Source of the DNA: Nitrospirota bacterium
Lineage (GTDB): Bacteria > Nitrospirota > Nitrospiria > SBBL01 > JAADHI01
DNA length: 64,000 bases
Direction of reading: 5' to 3'
Assembly: GCA_029261135.1 (NCBI GenBank)
Contig: JAJDBX010000046.1
Location: 204,158-268,157 of the forward strand
The notes beneath the pieces were generated by a model that was given only the letters and a program-made list of their open reading frames with translations, ran no database searches and was not told where the DNA came from. This document shows, piece after piece, positions 55,374 to 63,492 of the stretch; positions within the stretch are counted from its first letter, which is position 1, and each line of letters begins with the position of its first letter. The translations under genes and the position numbers were made by a program.

Positions 55374-55466
55374 ATCCACGAGAGCAATCCCATTCTTGCT
55401 ACATCATTCTAATTGTCGCAATGAATAGTGGCAAGATCTCTTAAACCTGATGTAAAGGAGGAAAAA

Positions 55467-56090
55467 ATGAAGAGAAGACGTTACAACATTACGGGTGTGT
55501 CTGTACTTCTGCTTGTAGCACTGATCGGAACAGGTTGTGTCGGTCGATTTGCAGCATTTAATAAGCTTTCAGATTGGAATCAAAAAGCCCACGACAACAA
55601 ATATGTGAATGAGGTCATTTTCTTGGCCCTCAACATCATTCCTGTTTACCCCATTGCCCTCCTTGCGGATGCCATTGTCATTAACTCCATCGAGTTTTGG
55701 ACAGGGGACAACATTATCTTATCAGAAGGGGAGACTCAAAAGGTCGTTGAAGCCGGCAAAGATAAAGTCATCCAAACGTTTTATCAAACGGATGATCTTA
55801 AAAAGGTTGTCATAGAATATTATCACGAGAACCAACTTGTAAAGACAGTAAGACTTTCACAACACATTGAATCTCCAACCTTCCAAGAAGTCGTAACCGA
55901 TGCGAATGGGATTGTTGATCAATATGTTATTCAGCCAGAAGCATCAAAGATTATGGTTTCTCATATCAGCCATCAAGAAAAAATTCACAATTCAAATGTC
56001 ATCACAGGAACTGAATTGGCATCTTTATCTGAACAAGTTTCAAAGTTGATTGACTCACCTGAAATTCAATTAGCCTCTATCCACGAATAA
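55467..56090 (+). CDS. DUF3332 lipoprotein
   Basis: The 207-residue protein has a lipoprotein signal (MKRRRYNITG ... ALIGTGC) and the DUF3332 core NIIPVYPIALLADAIVINSI with IEFWTG following. A strong AAAGGAGG five bases before the ATG at 55467 fixes the start. The function of the family is unknown; it is membrane-anchored with two hydrophobic stretches. A hairpin immediately follows the stop codon. Confidence 0.8.
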   Translation: MKRRRYNITGVSVLLLVALIGTGCVGRFAAFNKLSDWNQKAHDNKYVNEVIFLALNIIPVYPIALLADAIVINSIEFWTGDNIILSEGETQKVVEAGKDKVIQTFYQTDDLKKVVIEYYHENQLVKTVRLSQHIESPTFQEVVTDANGIVDQYVIQPEASKIMVSHISHQEKIHNSNVITGTELASLSEQVSKLIDSPEIQLASIHE

Positions 56091-56095
56091 TTTTT

Positions 56096-56145
56096 CGACA
56101 AAAGAGTGCTTCGTGAATCAAAATATGCGGAGTACTCTTTTGTCG
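56096..56145 (+). terminator. Hairpin after the DUF3332 gene
   Basis: CGACAAAAGAGT (56096-56107) pairs with ACTCTTTTGTCG (56134-56145), a 12-bp perfect stem with a 26-base middle, six bases after the stop codon. No T tract follows, so its strength as a terminator is uncertain. Confidence 0.5.
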
Positions 56146-56224
56146 GACAAGAAGCTAATTTCCCTTTGACCTCATTGAAAAACCAAAGAATAAAAACTTA
56201 CAAAATCAACTCATTAGAATCTAG

Positions 56225-56523
56225 TTGTGTTCCAATTTTTTTGTTATTCTCTTTAGCGGATGTGGCTCTCCTCCCGAAGAAGGGATAATCGGGACAGATG
56301 GCGAGTTGCTACGTGCACTAAATACAAATAAAAACAATAGCAACTCTATTCGCTTTGAATCTAATACAATAAAAGTTTATATAGAAAATGGCCCAAATGG
56401 CAAGGAAGAAGCAGAAGAATGGATCTGAGTGGCGGGAATGGGACCATCTCATCACAGGTTAAAAAGATAATAACAGCCCTCTACAGACAAACCCCAAACA
56501 CAGATATTACCCTCTCAGAATAG
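56225..56523 (+). pseudogene. Probable degraded small lipoprotein gene
   Basis: From a TTG at 56225 the frame encodes a short signal-like sequence with a lipobox (FFVILFSGCGSPPEEG) and about 45 further residues, ending at a TGA at 56426-56428. Directly downstream another frame, beginning around 56419, carries on for 35 residues (MDLSGGNGTISSQVKKIITA ...) with similar composition, as expected if one frameshift split a single lipoprotein gene. There is a stop codon just before the TTG and no binding site, so an intact gene is unlikely. The reading as one broken gene is an inference. Confidence 0.35.
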
Positions 56524-56689
56524 GTTGGAAACCAGACGCCCTTTCTAAATTAGAATATCACAGCATACCTTAATTTTATTCTTGATATTTATACAATTAA
56601 CACCTAGGCTTTTTCCCAGAGCAATCTGCCTACACGAGAATCACCAAACTGCCCAACGATATAGCCCAAAATCCAAATGGAGAACTAAC

Positions 56690-57116
56690 ATGAACTCAAG
56701 AAATACTGATCATGATTGTTATTTTAACACTCAACGTTGGTTGTGCCACCGGATTAAACTCTATTTAAAAAAGAGAGTATATGGCATTCCAAAATAACCG
56801 CGTTCTTGTAGAAGAAAAATCCCCAGGAACGGGAGCAGCATTCGGAATTTTACCAGGGGGTGGTTCCTTTTATGCACGTGAGCCTGTACTAGGCGTTGTA
56901 AATTTGTTGCTTTGGCCCCTTTCAGTGCTTTGGGATCCTCTCAGTGGCTACCAAGGTTCTATGGCAATAAATTATGATATGACAAAGTTTAAACTTAGGA
57001 AAGACAAAGAAAGTGAGACAACAGAGTTAGATGATAGGCTTGCTTCAGGAGAAATTGATGAGAAGAAGTACATAGCGCAAAAGCGAAAGATTGATCAGAA
57101 ATATAATTTCGAATAA
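56690..57116 (+). pseudogene. Lipoprotein gene broken by a frameshift and a nonsense codon
   Basis: An ATG at 56690 with GGAG upstream begins MNSRN; after a one-base frame change near 56705 the sequence reads LIMIVILTLNVGCATGLNSI, a lipoprotein signal with lipobox, then an in-frame TAA (56766-56768), then KREYMAFQNN and the rest. As I recall this family, homologues read NS-hydrophobic-Q-KREY, so the TAA stands where a CAA codon is expected. The downstream part from the ATG at 56781 is a 111-residue frame with PGTGAAFGILPGGGSFYARE and LLLWPLSVLWDPLSGYQGS. Re-initiation there would give a protein without a signal peptide. Function unknown. Confidence 0.6.
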
Positions 57117-57122
57117 CCGCTT

Positions 57123-57170
57123 AAAGCATCCCAAAACTCTATTTGATCAAATAGAGTTTTGGGATGCTTT
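57123..57170 (+). terminator. Perfect 24-bp palindrome, probable bidirectional terminator
   Basis: The sequence from AAAGCATCCCAAAACTCTAT to its exact complement (57123-57170) is a perfect palindrome centred on GATC. It lies a few bases after the stop at 57116, in the convergent gap before the HAD gene. The tail ATAATAG is poor in T, but the stem is very stable. Confidence 0.6.
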
Positions 57171-57205
57171 ATAATAGTTCTATTTCTCGCGTCCTCCAAT
57201 AAAGA

Positions 57206-57234
57206 GGGCCTCGGGACTAACTATACTGAGGCCC
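57206..57234. terminator. Second hairpin in the convergent gap
   Basis: GGGCCTC (57206-57212) pairs with GAGGCCC (57228-57234), followed by TTTCAG. With the preceding palindrome it may stop transcription from both sides. Between 57235 and 57516 only short frames are seen; a minus-strand frame at 57260-57415 has a protein-like composition but no start codon. Confidence 0.45.
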
Positions 57235-57516
57235 TTTCAGATTTTCTTAAACTTCTTAACTAGTTTTGTTCGATAATCCGACCTTGAAGCGGCTGGACAG
57301 GGCGAACGTTGTCGTTAATCACTGCTCTAAACTCGGCAGGGTGGTCAATGAGCCGGGATAATAAAAGTATGAATGATTCTTTGGGAGAAATTTTGCCACA
57401 TTTAACTTTACTTTCTTAACACTATTCGTATCCCCAGGCTTTCTTAGGCAGATGCTTCCATAATTTCCCAAGCAACTTGTTTTTCTTGCCTTCTTTAAAC
57501 ATGACGCCGATCACCG

Positions 57517-58203
57517 CTAATGACAGAGCACCTCTAAATCTTTGGGTTCGATTTCAATCAGGCTGTCCACAACACGGTCGGCCTTACCTTCCAACATGTG
57601 ACGCGGATACGAGCTGGTGACGGCAAGACAATGCATTCCTGCTGAGACGGCTGATTCGATGCCGTGCAGGGAATCTTCTATCACGACACATTCCGAAGGT
57701 TTAATAGGAGATTTTTCTGGCGTCAATGCATTCAACTTATTTAAAGCCGTCAAATAAGACTCCGGATGAGGTTTCCCATTTCTAACATCCTGAGCGCTGA
57801 CAATGATCGGAAAGGCCGAGCGGATACCGCCTTTATCCAGCGCAAATTTAATTTCACCTCGAAAAGCTCCGGATGCAATGGCCAGGCGGTAATGACCTGA
57901 GGCTTTATTGACAAAATCCACCACACCGGGATAAATAAAAAGTTCCTCTCCCGAAAGCTTTTTATAAACGGGCATCTTCTGTAGAATCAGTTTCTTCAAA
58001 ATTTGATTGTCCACCGGACGTTTGTGCGCGGCAAGTACGGTTTCAAAAAGCCCCTTGTCATCAAGCGCCAAATATTTTTCGTAGTATTCTTCCTCAGTCA
58101 GAATAATGCCCTCTGTTTTCAGAATCATTTGGAAGGCTTTCAAATGATGCGGTTCACTGTCCACAATGACCCCGTCACAGTCAAAAATAATCGCTTTGAG
58201 CAT
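57517..58203 (-). CDS. HAD-family phosphatase/phosphoglucomutase-like
   Basis: The 228-residue HAD hydrolase has the nucleophile motif FDCDGV (Asp8, Asp10), motif II ASGAFR, the lysine in GKPHPESY and motif IV EDSLHGIESA. It resembles beta-phosphoglucomutase and related sugar-phosphate phosphatases, with a helical cap after residue 15. The ATG at 58203 has AAGGA upstream; the extended frame lies outside the family. It diverges from the proteasome ATPase gene. Confidence 0.85.
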   Translation of the reverse strand: MLKAIIFDCDGVIVDSEPHHLKAFQMILKTEGIILTEEEYYEKYLALDDKGLFETVLAAHKRPVDNQILKKLILQKMPVYKKLSGEELFIYPGVVDFVNKASGHYRLAIASGAFRGEIKFALDKGGIRSAFPIIVSAQDVRNGKPHPESYLTALNKLNALTPEKSPIKPSECVVIEDSLHGIESAVSAGMHCLAVTSSYPRHMLEGKADRVVDSLIEIEPKDLEVLCH

Positions 58204-58384
58204 GTTTTGTTTCCTTAATTTTGAGTGAGTGAGATTAATCGGATTAAAAAAAAATCGCAAGGGAAATCACCTGTCCGGCTCTATTCTAATCCTCTATTTC
58301 ATCATCAAACCGCAGGTCTCATTAATATCGCGGAATCAGCAGTTTCAATTCATGATATTCTCAGATTTTAGATAAAGCCATAAA

Positions 58385-58414
58385 TTGACAAAGGAACAAG
58401 AGGGCGTCTACTAT
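58385..58414 (+). promoter_or_regulatory. Putative promoter of the proteasome operon
   Basis: A perfect TTGACA (58385-58390) and TACTAT (58409-58414) are 18 bases apart. If this is the promoter, transcription starts near 58420 and the ATPase start codon must lie downstream of the first TTG of the frame. Confidence 0.45.
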
Positions 58415-60160
58415 TTCTTGACCTGTAAAAACAGATTGACTATTGAAACAAACTTTCAGAGGAGTCTTAATATCAGCGACCACACCGTCTATCCAGAAAG
58501 TACGGAAGAGGAGCAACCGGGCCCATCAGAACGTCAGTCTGCCCTGCAATTAATCGACACCCTGCTTTTAGATGTCGTAGAGGACGCACCGCGCAAGGTG
58601 CTCGTCGCCCTGCGTGAACGGGTGATGCAGACGGATTTGAGCCTGCTGCAGCAGCAATCCGAGCTTAAAAAACTCACGGAAGTCGTCGAAAAGGTCACCG
58701 CACCTGCCAACCGGATTGGCACCTTACTCAGCTTGCCGACGGCAGAAACCGCGCACATCGTTGTGGGGGGTGCGGAATATTATGCCAACATCGATCCCCG
58801 CCTGAAAAACGAACAACTTGAAATCGGGGTACAGATCTTGGTCAACGAAGCCTTTGTCGTCATTGAAACACTCGACTACGACAAGAGTGGGGCGGTGATG
58901 AAAATTAGCGATCTCTTGCCGGATGGCCGCATTCGCGTCGGACAGGAAACGGGTTTAAATGCCACCCTCTTGATCCCTGCCGCCGTGCTGGCCGATGTAA
59001 AGTTAAAAGTGGGCGACGAAGTTCGCACAGACTCTAGTCATCGTGTCGCCGTTGAGCGTGTGGATCCTGCACAAAAGAAAAACTATTTTTTAAAAGAGAC
59101 ACCCAAGGTGAGCTGGAACAACATCGGGGGACAAAAAGAAGCCATCGAAGCCATCCGGGATACTTTGGAACACCCTCTGCTTCACCCGGAACTCTATGCG
59201 CGTTTTAAATATTCTCAGCCCAAAGGATTCCTGCTGTATGGACCACCGGGTTGCGGCAAAACCCTGATCGGAAAAGCCACCGCCGCCAGCCTTGCCCATC
59301 GTTTGCAGGAAGAAAAAAAAGAAAAGGTCGAGGAGTATTTCCTACATGTGAAAGGGCCCGAAATTCTCAATATGTGGGTGGGCGAATCGGAGCGCATGGT
59401 GCGCGACATCTTTGCGCAGGCCCGCGAAAAACGCGACTCCGGCTACTTGCCCTTTGTCTTCATCGACGAAGCGGAATCGATTCTCGGTACCCGGCACTCC
59501 TCCCGCTCCAGCAATATTTTGAGTACCCTGGTCCCGATGTTTTGTGCCGAAATGGACGGCGTGGCCTCTCTCAAAGAAATGGTCATCATTTTGGCCTCCA
59601 ATCGCCCGGATTTGATTGATCCTGCCATCTTGCGGCCCGGCCGGATTGATCGAAAAATAAAAGTCGGCCGACCCGATAAAGACGCGGCACGAGAAATTTT
59701 TTCGATTTATTTCGACCCGGAATTACCCTTGGCTAAAAACCTATTAAACGAAGCTGAAGGCGATCAGGCCAAGGCACGAACACGCTTGATCGACACCGCC
59801 GTAGAAGCCTTGTTTCACCCCGGAGCCGAAAATCGCATGATCGAAGTCCGTTTGCGCAGCAGCCGCCGCGAAATCTTATCCCGCAAAGACCTGCTCAATG
59901 GGGCCATCATCGCGTCTATCGTAGAACGGGCTAAGGAAAAAGCCATTAAACGTGCGATTGCAGGATTGGCTGAAGGCATTACCACAGAAGACCTGCTTGA
60001 CGCGATGAGCGAAGAATACAAAGAAGGGGAAATCCTTCCGCCGACCAACATCCTGGAAGACTGGCTCACCCTTATCGACCACGATCCTAAAAATGTCGTC
60101 GATATTTCACTGTTGCACGAAAAGAAACAAAACCATTGGCCGCGAAAAAGCGTGATTTAA
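58385..60160 (+). CDS. arc: Proteasome-associated AAA ATPase (ARC/Mpa)
   Basis: The 591-residue frame has a coiled coil (about 50-110), OB-fold region (about 115-235) and one AAA domain with Walker A GPPGCGKT at 286-293, Walker B FIDEAE at 359-364 and the second-region arginines RPGRIDR at 417-423. It is the unfoldase that feeds UBact-tagged proteins to the 20S core. The C-terminus is RKSVI, without the Tyr-containing docking tail of actinobacterial Mpa (GQYL). The start is uncertain: no ATG lies near the N-terminus; TTG codons are at 58385, 58418 and 58436, and the best Shine-Dalgarno (AGAGGAG, 58458-58464) stands 7 bases before an ATC. Confidence 0.9.
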   Translation: MTKEQEGVYYFLTCKNRLTIETNFQRSLNISDHTVYPESTEEEQPGPSERQSALQLIDTLLLDVVEDAPRKVLVALRERVMQTDLSLLQQQSELKKLTEVVEKVTAPANRIGTLLSLPTAETAHIVVGGAEYYANIDPRLKNEQLEIGVQILVNEAFVVIETLDYDKSGAVMKISDLLPDGRIRVGQETGLNATLLIPAAVLADVKLKVGDEVRTDSSHRVAVERVDPAQKKNYFLKETPKVSWNNIGGQKEAIEAIRDTLEHPLLHPELYARFKYSQPKGFLLYGPPGCGKTLIGKATAASLAHRLQEEKKEKVEEYFLHVKGPEILNMWVGESERMVRDIFAQAREKRDSGYLPFVFIDEAESILGTRHSSRSSNILSTLVPMFCAEMDGVASLKEMVIILASNRPDLIDPAILRPGRIDRKIKVGRPDKDAAREIFSIYFDPELPLAKNLLNEAEGDQAKARTRLIDTAVEALFHPGAENRMIEVRLRSSRREILSRKDLLNGAIIASIVERAKEKAIKRAIAGLAEGITTEDLLDAMSEEYKEGEILPPTNILEDWLTLIDHDPKNVVDISLLHEKKQNHWPRKSVI

Positions 60161-60180
60161 TGTTTGAGAATTAAACGTTA

Positions 60181-60250
60181 TTCCGGAAATGCTTAAACCG
60201 GAATCCAGTATCTTCAAGAGGATGGATTCCCGCTAAAAACATGCGGGAAT
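60181..60250. repeat. Inverted repeats of the ATTCCCGC type between ARC and dop
   Basis: ATTCCCGC (60226-60233) pairs with GCGGGAAT (60243-60250), and TTCCGG (60181-60186) with CCGGAA (60198-60203). The wording GGAATCCAGT ... GGATTCCCGC ... GCGGGAATGAC is a common type of small dispersed repeat in bacterial genomes (dRS3-like). It separates the ATPase from dop by 125 bases. Confidence 0.6.
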
Positions 60251-60285
60251 GACGAAGTAGAAGATTAAAGGAAGAGACCCAGTCT

Positions 60286-61788
60286 ATGCAGCGACTCATC
60301 GGTATCGAAACGGAATACGGCATCATTCGCGAAGATGTGGACGAAAGTGATCCCGTGGTGGAGTCGATGGAATTGGTGCGCTGTCACCGACGTCCCTTTC
60401 GCGCCGACTGGGACTACAGCGAAGAAGATCCCAAACAAGATGCCCGGGGCTTTCGTGCCGAGACCCTGCAACAGGAACAAGAGGAACTGGATTTTGAAAA
60501 ACACGACCGAGAGCGGCCTTTTTCTTTTCATGAAATGAAGAGCGACCTCATGCTCGGCAATGGCGCGCGTTTTTACAACGACCACACCCACCCCGAATAT
60601 TCGACCCCCGAATGCCTCACCCTCAAAAGCTTGATTGCGCATGATCGCGCCGGAGAACGTATTTTGCACGACTGCGCAAAGCGGCGGAATCAGATTTTAG
60701 GCATCGAAGGAGCGCTACAGCTCTACAAAAACAATACCGATTTTCACGGCCACAGCTACGGTTGCCACGATAACTATCTATTACCGCGCACCCTTCCTTT
60801 TGCCGATCTCGTCACCCATCTCATCCCCTTTCTGGTCACCCGTCAAATCTTCGCGGGTGCAGGAAAAGTGGGTGTTGAAACGGGCCATCACTATACACAA
60901 AAGGGTTTTCAGCTTTCACAACGGGCCGATTTTTTTGAGGTGGAAGTCAGCATCGATACCATGCACGCCCGACCCATTCTTAACTCCCGCGATGAACCAC
61001 ATGCCGATGCCACTCAATACCGCAGACTACATTTGATCCTGGGCGATTCCAACATGTCGGAATATACGACGGCGCTTAAAGTCGGGACGACTTCCCTCGT
61101 GCTACAGCTCATCGAACAAGGGCTTGCCCCAAAAGAAGCGAGACTTGAGGCCCCCGTCTCGACACTACGCGCCGTCTCCCGTGATCTCTCTTTAAAACAA
61201 AGCGTCACCTTGAGCGATGGCCGAAGCATTTCTGTAATTGACCACCAGCGGCTGTATCTTGAAGCGGCACAAAAAGCCTTTTCAAAGGGCGATGCGGAAA
61301 CCCAGTGGATTCTATCGCACTGGCAATCCACCCTTGATGCCTTGGAAAAAGACCCCATGCAGCTCGCAGATCGCATCGATTGGGTGACTAAACTTTGGCT
61401 CTTAAAAACCTTTATGGAGGCCGAAAGCTGTGCATGGGACGATGCGCGCCTACCCGGCTTGGATTTGGAATATCACAACATCGACCCGGAACGCGGTTTG
61501 TTTTTAAGCCTCGAAGCCGAGGGAGAAATCCAACGCTTTGTGACAGATGACGCCATTACACAAGCCATGGACATGCCACCGATGGATACCCGCGCGGGCG
61601 TTCGAGGCTTGATCGTACAAAAATTTTTGAAAAACATCCATAAAATACAGTGGGAAAAAGTAATTTTTAAAGGCAATCAAGCGCAAGGTGTTTACCGTTT
61701 TGATGACCTGTTTGATGACAAGGCCATCAAAGCAGAAATTCATCGGCTCAATCAATGTACACAGGTCGCATCACTGCTCGCACATTGA
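60286..61788 (+). CDS. dop: Depupylase/deamidase Dop homologue
   Basis: The 500-residue carboxylate-amine ligase-fold enzyme has IGIETEYG (metal-binding Glu8 and Glu10), the Dop-type insertion around residues 41-80 (DWDYSEEDPKQDARGF), and NGARFYNDHTHPEYSTPEC with the catalytic Asp99. The start MQRLIGIETEYG and this insertion match Dop rather than the PafA encoded after the proteasome genes. Dop removes Pup-like tags from proteins. The UBact here already ends in Glu, so deamidation of a terminal Gln would not be needed. Confidence 0.9.
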   Translation: MQRLIGIETEYGIIREDVDESDPVVESMELVRCHRRPFRADWDYSEEDPKQDARGFRAETLQQEQEELDFEKHDRERPFSFHEMKSDLMLGNGARFYNDHTHPEYSTPECLTLKSLIAHDRAGERILHDCAKRRNQILGIEGALQLYKNNTDFHGHSYGCHDNYLLPRTLPFADLVTHLIPFLVTRQIFAGAGKVGVETGHHYTQKGFQLSQRADFFEVEVSIDTMHARPILNSRDEPHADATQYRRLHLILGDSNMSEYTTALKVGTTSLVLQLIEQGLAPKEARLEAPVSTLRAVSRDLSLKQSVTLSDGRSISVIDHQRLYLEAAQKAFSKGDAETQWILSHWQSTLDALEKDPMQLADRIDWVTKLWLLKTFMEAESCAWDDARLPGLDLEYHNIDPERGLFLSLEAEGEIQRFVTDDAITQAMDMPPMDTRAGVRGLIVQKFLKNIHKIQWEKVIFKGNQAQGVYRFDDLFDDKAIKAEIHRLNQCTQVASLLAH

Positions 61789-61812
61789 CTCGGGGCGATT
61801 TCAGGAGGTCCA

Positions 61813-61986
61813 ATGAAAATGCAATTTGAAAGACGCGAAAAACCGATGGATCCGGTCGAACGCCCCCGGAAAGAGGACGGGCCCAAAAAACCCGATACCG
61901 ATCGTTCGAGGGACAGGCTCCTAAAAAAGATGAGAAAAGTCGATCCGAAACAATCGGAAAAATATCGCCAGCGAACGGGGGAATAG
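61813..61986 (+). CDS. ubact: UBact/Pup-like protein modifier
   Basis: This short gene, below usual size limits, encodes 57 residues: MKMQFERREKPMDPVERPRK continuing through a basic, disordered region to KYRQRTGE. The C-terminal Gly-Glu is what Pup-family ligases couple to target lysines. Charge, length, lack of structure and position between dop and prcB all fit UBact, the Pup-like modifier of Gram-negative bacteria. AGGAGG lies 4 bases before the ATG at 61813; a second ATG at 61819 has a 10-base spacing and is the alternative start. Its TAG shares one base with the prcB GTG. Confidence 0.88.
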   Translation: MKMQFERREKPMDPVERPRKEDGPKKPDTDRSRDRLLKKMRKVDPKQSEKYRQRTGE

Positions 61987-62765
61987 TGAGCGGAGATTTT
62001 CTGAATTTACTCAAAAAAAGCGATTACACACTCGGGGAAACTAGACTTTCCGGCAACCCAATCCACAACATCCCTCCCACATCCGCGACGACCATTCTCT
62101 CATTTAAATATCGAGACGGAGTGCTCGTGGCCGGAGACCGGCGCGCAACGGCGGGCATGACCGTCATGCATGACCGCGCAGACAAAGTCATCGACATCGA
62201 CCGGCACAGCGTCATGGCCATTGCGGGTTCGCCTGCCACGGCCTTTGAAATGGCCCGTGTTCTCGCGCACAGTTTTAAGTATTATCGCCGCAGCCAGCTC
62301 CAAGACTTGTCGCTTGAAGGCAAGGTGCGTGCGCTTTCCCGTCTGCTGAAAGAGAATATCCCCATGGCCTTGCAGGGCGTGGGTGCCGTGGTTCCCATCT
62401 ATGCGGCCATCGATCCCAAAACAAAGGAGGGGCGCATCTATTTTTACGACATGCTCGGTGCAGAATTTGAAGTCGTCGATTTTGCCACAACGGGTTCAGG
62501 CTCTCCCGGTATTCGCGGTGTGCTGCACTATCATAACCGATGGAATACGCAGACTGTGTCCAAACTACCCGAGGAGGATGCCGTAGTGCTGGCCATGCGT
62601 TTATTAGAAACAGCGGCGGAGTTCGATGTCGCGACAGGCGGGGTAAAAGAAAAAGCCCAGGTGTTTCCCATTATTAAAACCATTGACGGAGAAGGGGTTC
62701 GAGAGATTCCTTTTGATCGCTTGACCGCACTTTATTCCGAGAAAGTGGATATCCCCCATGTTTGA
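61986..62765 (+). CDS. prcB: 20S proteasome beta subunit
   Basis: The 259-residue protein carries a 34-residue propeptide; processing before TTILSF exposes Thr35 as the N-terminal nucleophile. Asp51 in AGDRRAT and Lys67 in HDRADK correspond to the conserved Asp17 and Lys33. It forms the proteolytic inner rings of the proteasome. The GTG start shares one base with the UBact stop, and the end overlaps prcA by 8 bases. Confidence 0.92.
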   Translation: MSGDFLNLLKKSDYTLGETRLSGNPIHNIPPTSATTILSFKYRDGVLVAGDRRATAGMTVMHDRADKVIDIDRHSVMAIAGSPATAFEMARVLAHSFKYYRRSQLQDLSLEGKVRALSRLLKENIPMALQGVGAVVPIYAAIDPKTKEGRIYFYDMLGAEFEVVDFATTGSGSPGIRGVLHYHNRWNTQTVSKLPEEDAVVLAMRLLETAAEFDVATGGVKEKAQVFPIIKTIDGEGVREIPFDRLTALYSEKVDIPHV

Positions 62766-63492
62766 AGAACCGTATCGCTGGGTCGAAGCCGTCTCCAATC
62801 GCCGGGAGTATTTGGAAGATCAGCTCAAGAATGGCAGCCCCGTCGTGGCCCTGCCCTGCATTGAAGGCATTCTGCTCTTCTCGGTTAGCGCCGGCACGCA
62901 AAAAATATATGAAATTTACGACCGCGTCGCCTTAGCTGCTATGGGCCATCCGGCGGATGTGGAGCGCTTACGAAACATCGTGCTCGACATGGCCCATTTA
63001 GAAGGATTCAACCGTTCACCTTCCGATGTGACGGCACGCCGCCTCGTACAATTTGGCCTCGCGCCACCCGTCAAACAGGCATTTGAAGAAATCGGGCATG
63101 CACCTTTTATTGTACGCCTCTTGATTGCGGAGTTGGATCATGACAATCGGCCGGTTTTTTACACACTTCACTACGACGGTGTTTTTAAAGAAGAACACCG
63201 GGGTATTGTACTCGCACCGCCGGGAGAGGCGACAGAACGCACGGAGACCGCGCTCAAGGCCTTAGGCGATTCCAGCACCCAAACAATGTCTGAGGTGTTT
63301 GCGGAGGCCTTCAAATTGTGGGGATTGGCCGAAGTCGAAGAAGAGACGCTGACAGCCCACCTTAAAGAAACCTTGGAAACCCGGAAACTGGAGGCCACTC
63401 TGCTTTCAGATGAACGACCCGGCACATCAAAGTATCGCCAGCTGACACAAGACGAGCTGAGCGAACTCACGCGCCCCTGGAGCGATGCGTGA
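62758..63492 (+). CDS. prcA: 20S proteasome alpha subunit
   Basis: The 244-residue protein is the non-catalytic outer-ring subunit, with the Ntn fold but no catalytic Thr: LPCIEGILLFSVSAGTQKIYEIYDR is the first-strand region, and the C-terminal part continues into a helix. It gates the proteasome and would be docked by the ARC ATPase. It overlaps prcB at the start and pafA at the end, which shows tight coupling of the proteins' synthesis. Confidence 0.9.
   Translation: MFEEPYRWVEAVSNRREYLEDQLKNGSPVVALPCIEGILLFSVSAGTQKIYEIYDRVALAAMGHPADVERLRNIVLDMAHLEGFNRSPSDVTARRLVQFGLAPPVKQAFEEIGHAPFIVRLLIAELDHDNRPVFYTLHYDGVFKEEHRGIVLAPPGEATERTETALKALGDSSTQTMSEVFAEAFKLWGLAEVEEETLTAHLKETLETRKLEATLLSDERPGTSKYRQLTQDELSELTRPWSDA

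Noticed and set aside
59251-59619. 122-codon frame on the same strand as the ARC ATPase
   Set aside because: It is an alternative frame inside the AAA domain, with the real motifs Walker A and B in the other frame.
61748-62014. 88-codon minus-strand frame over the modifier gene
   Set aside because: The plus-strand UBact frame has binding site, family-like end and operon position; the antisense frame has none.
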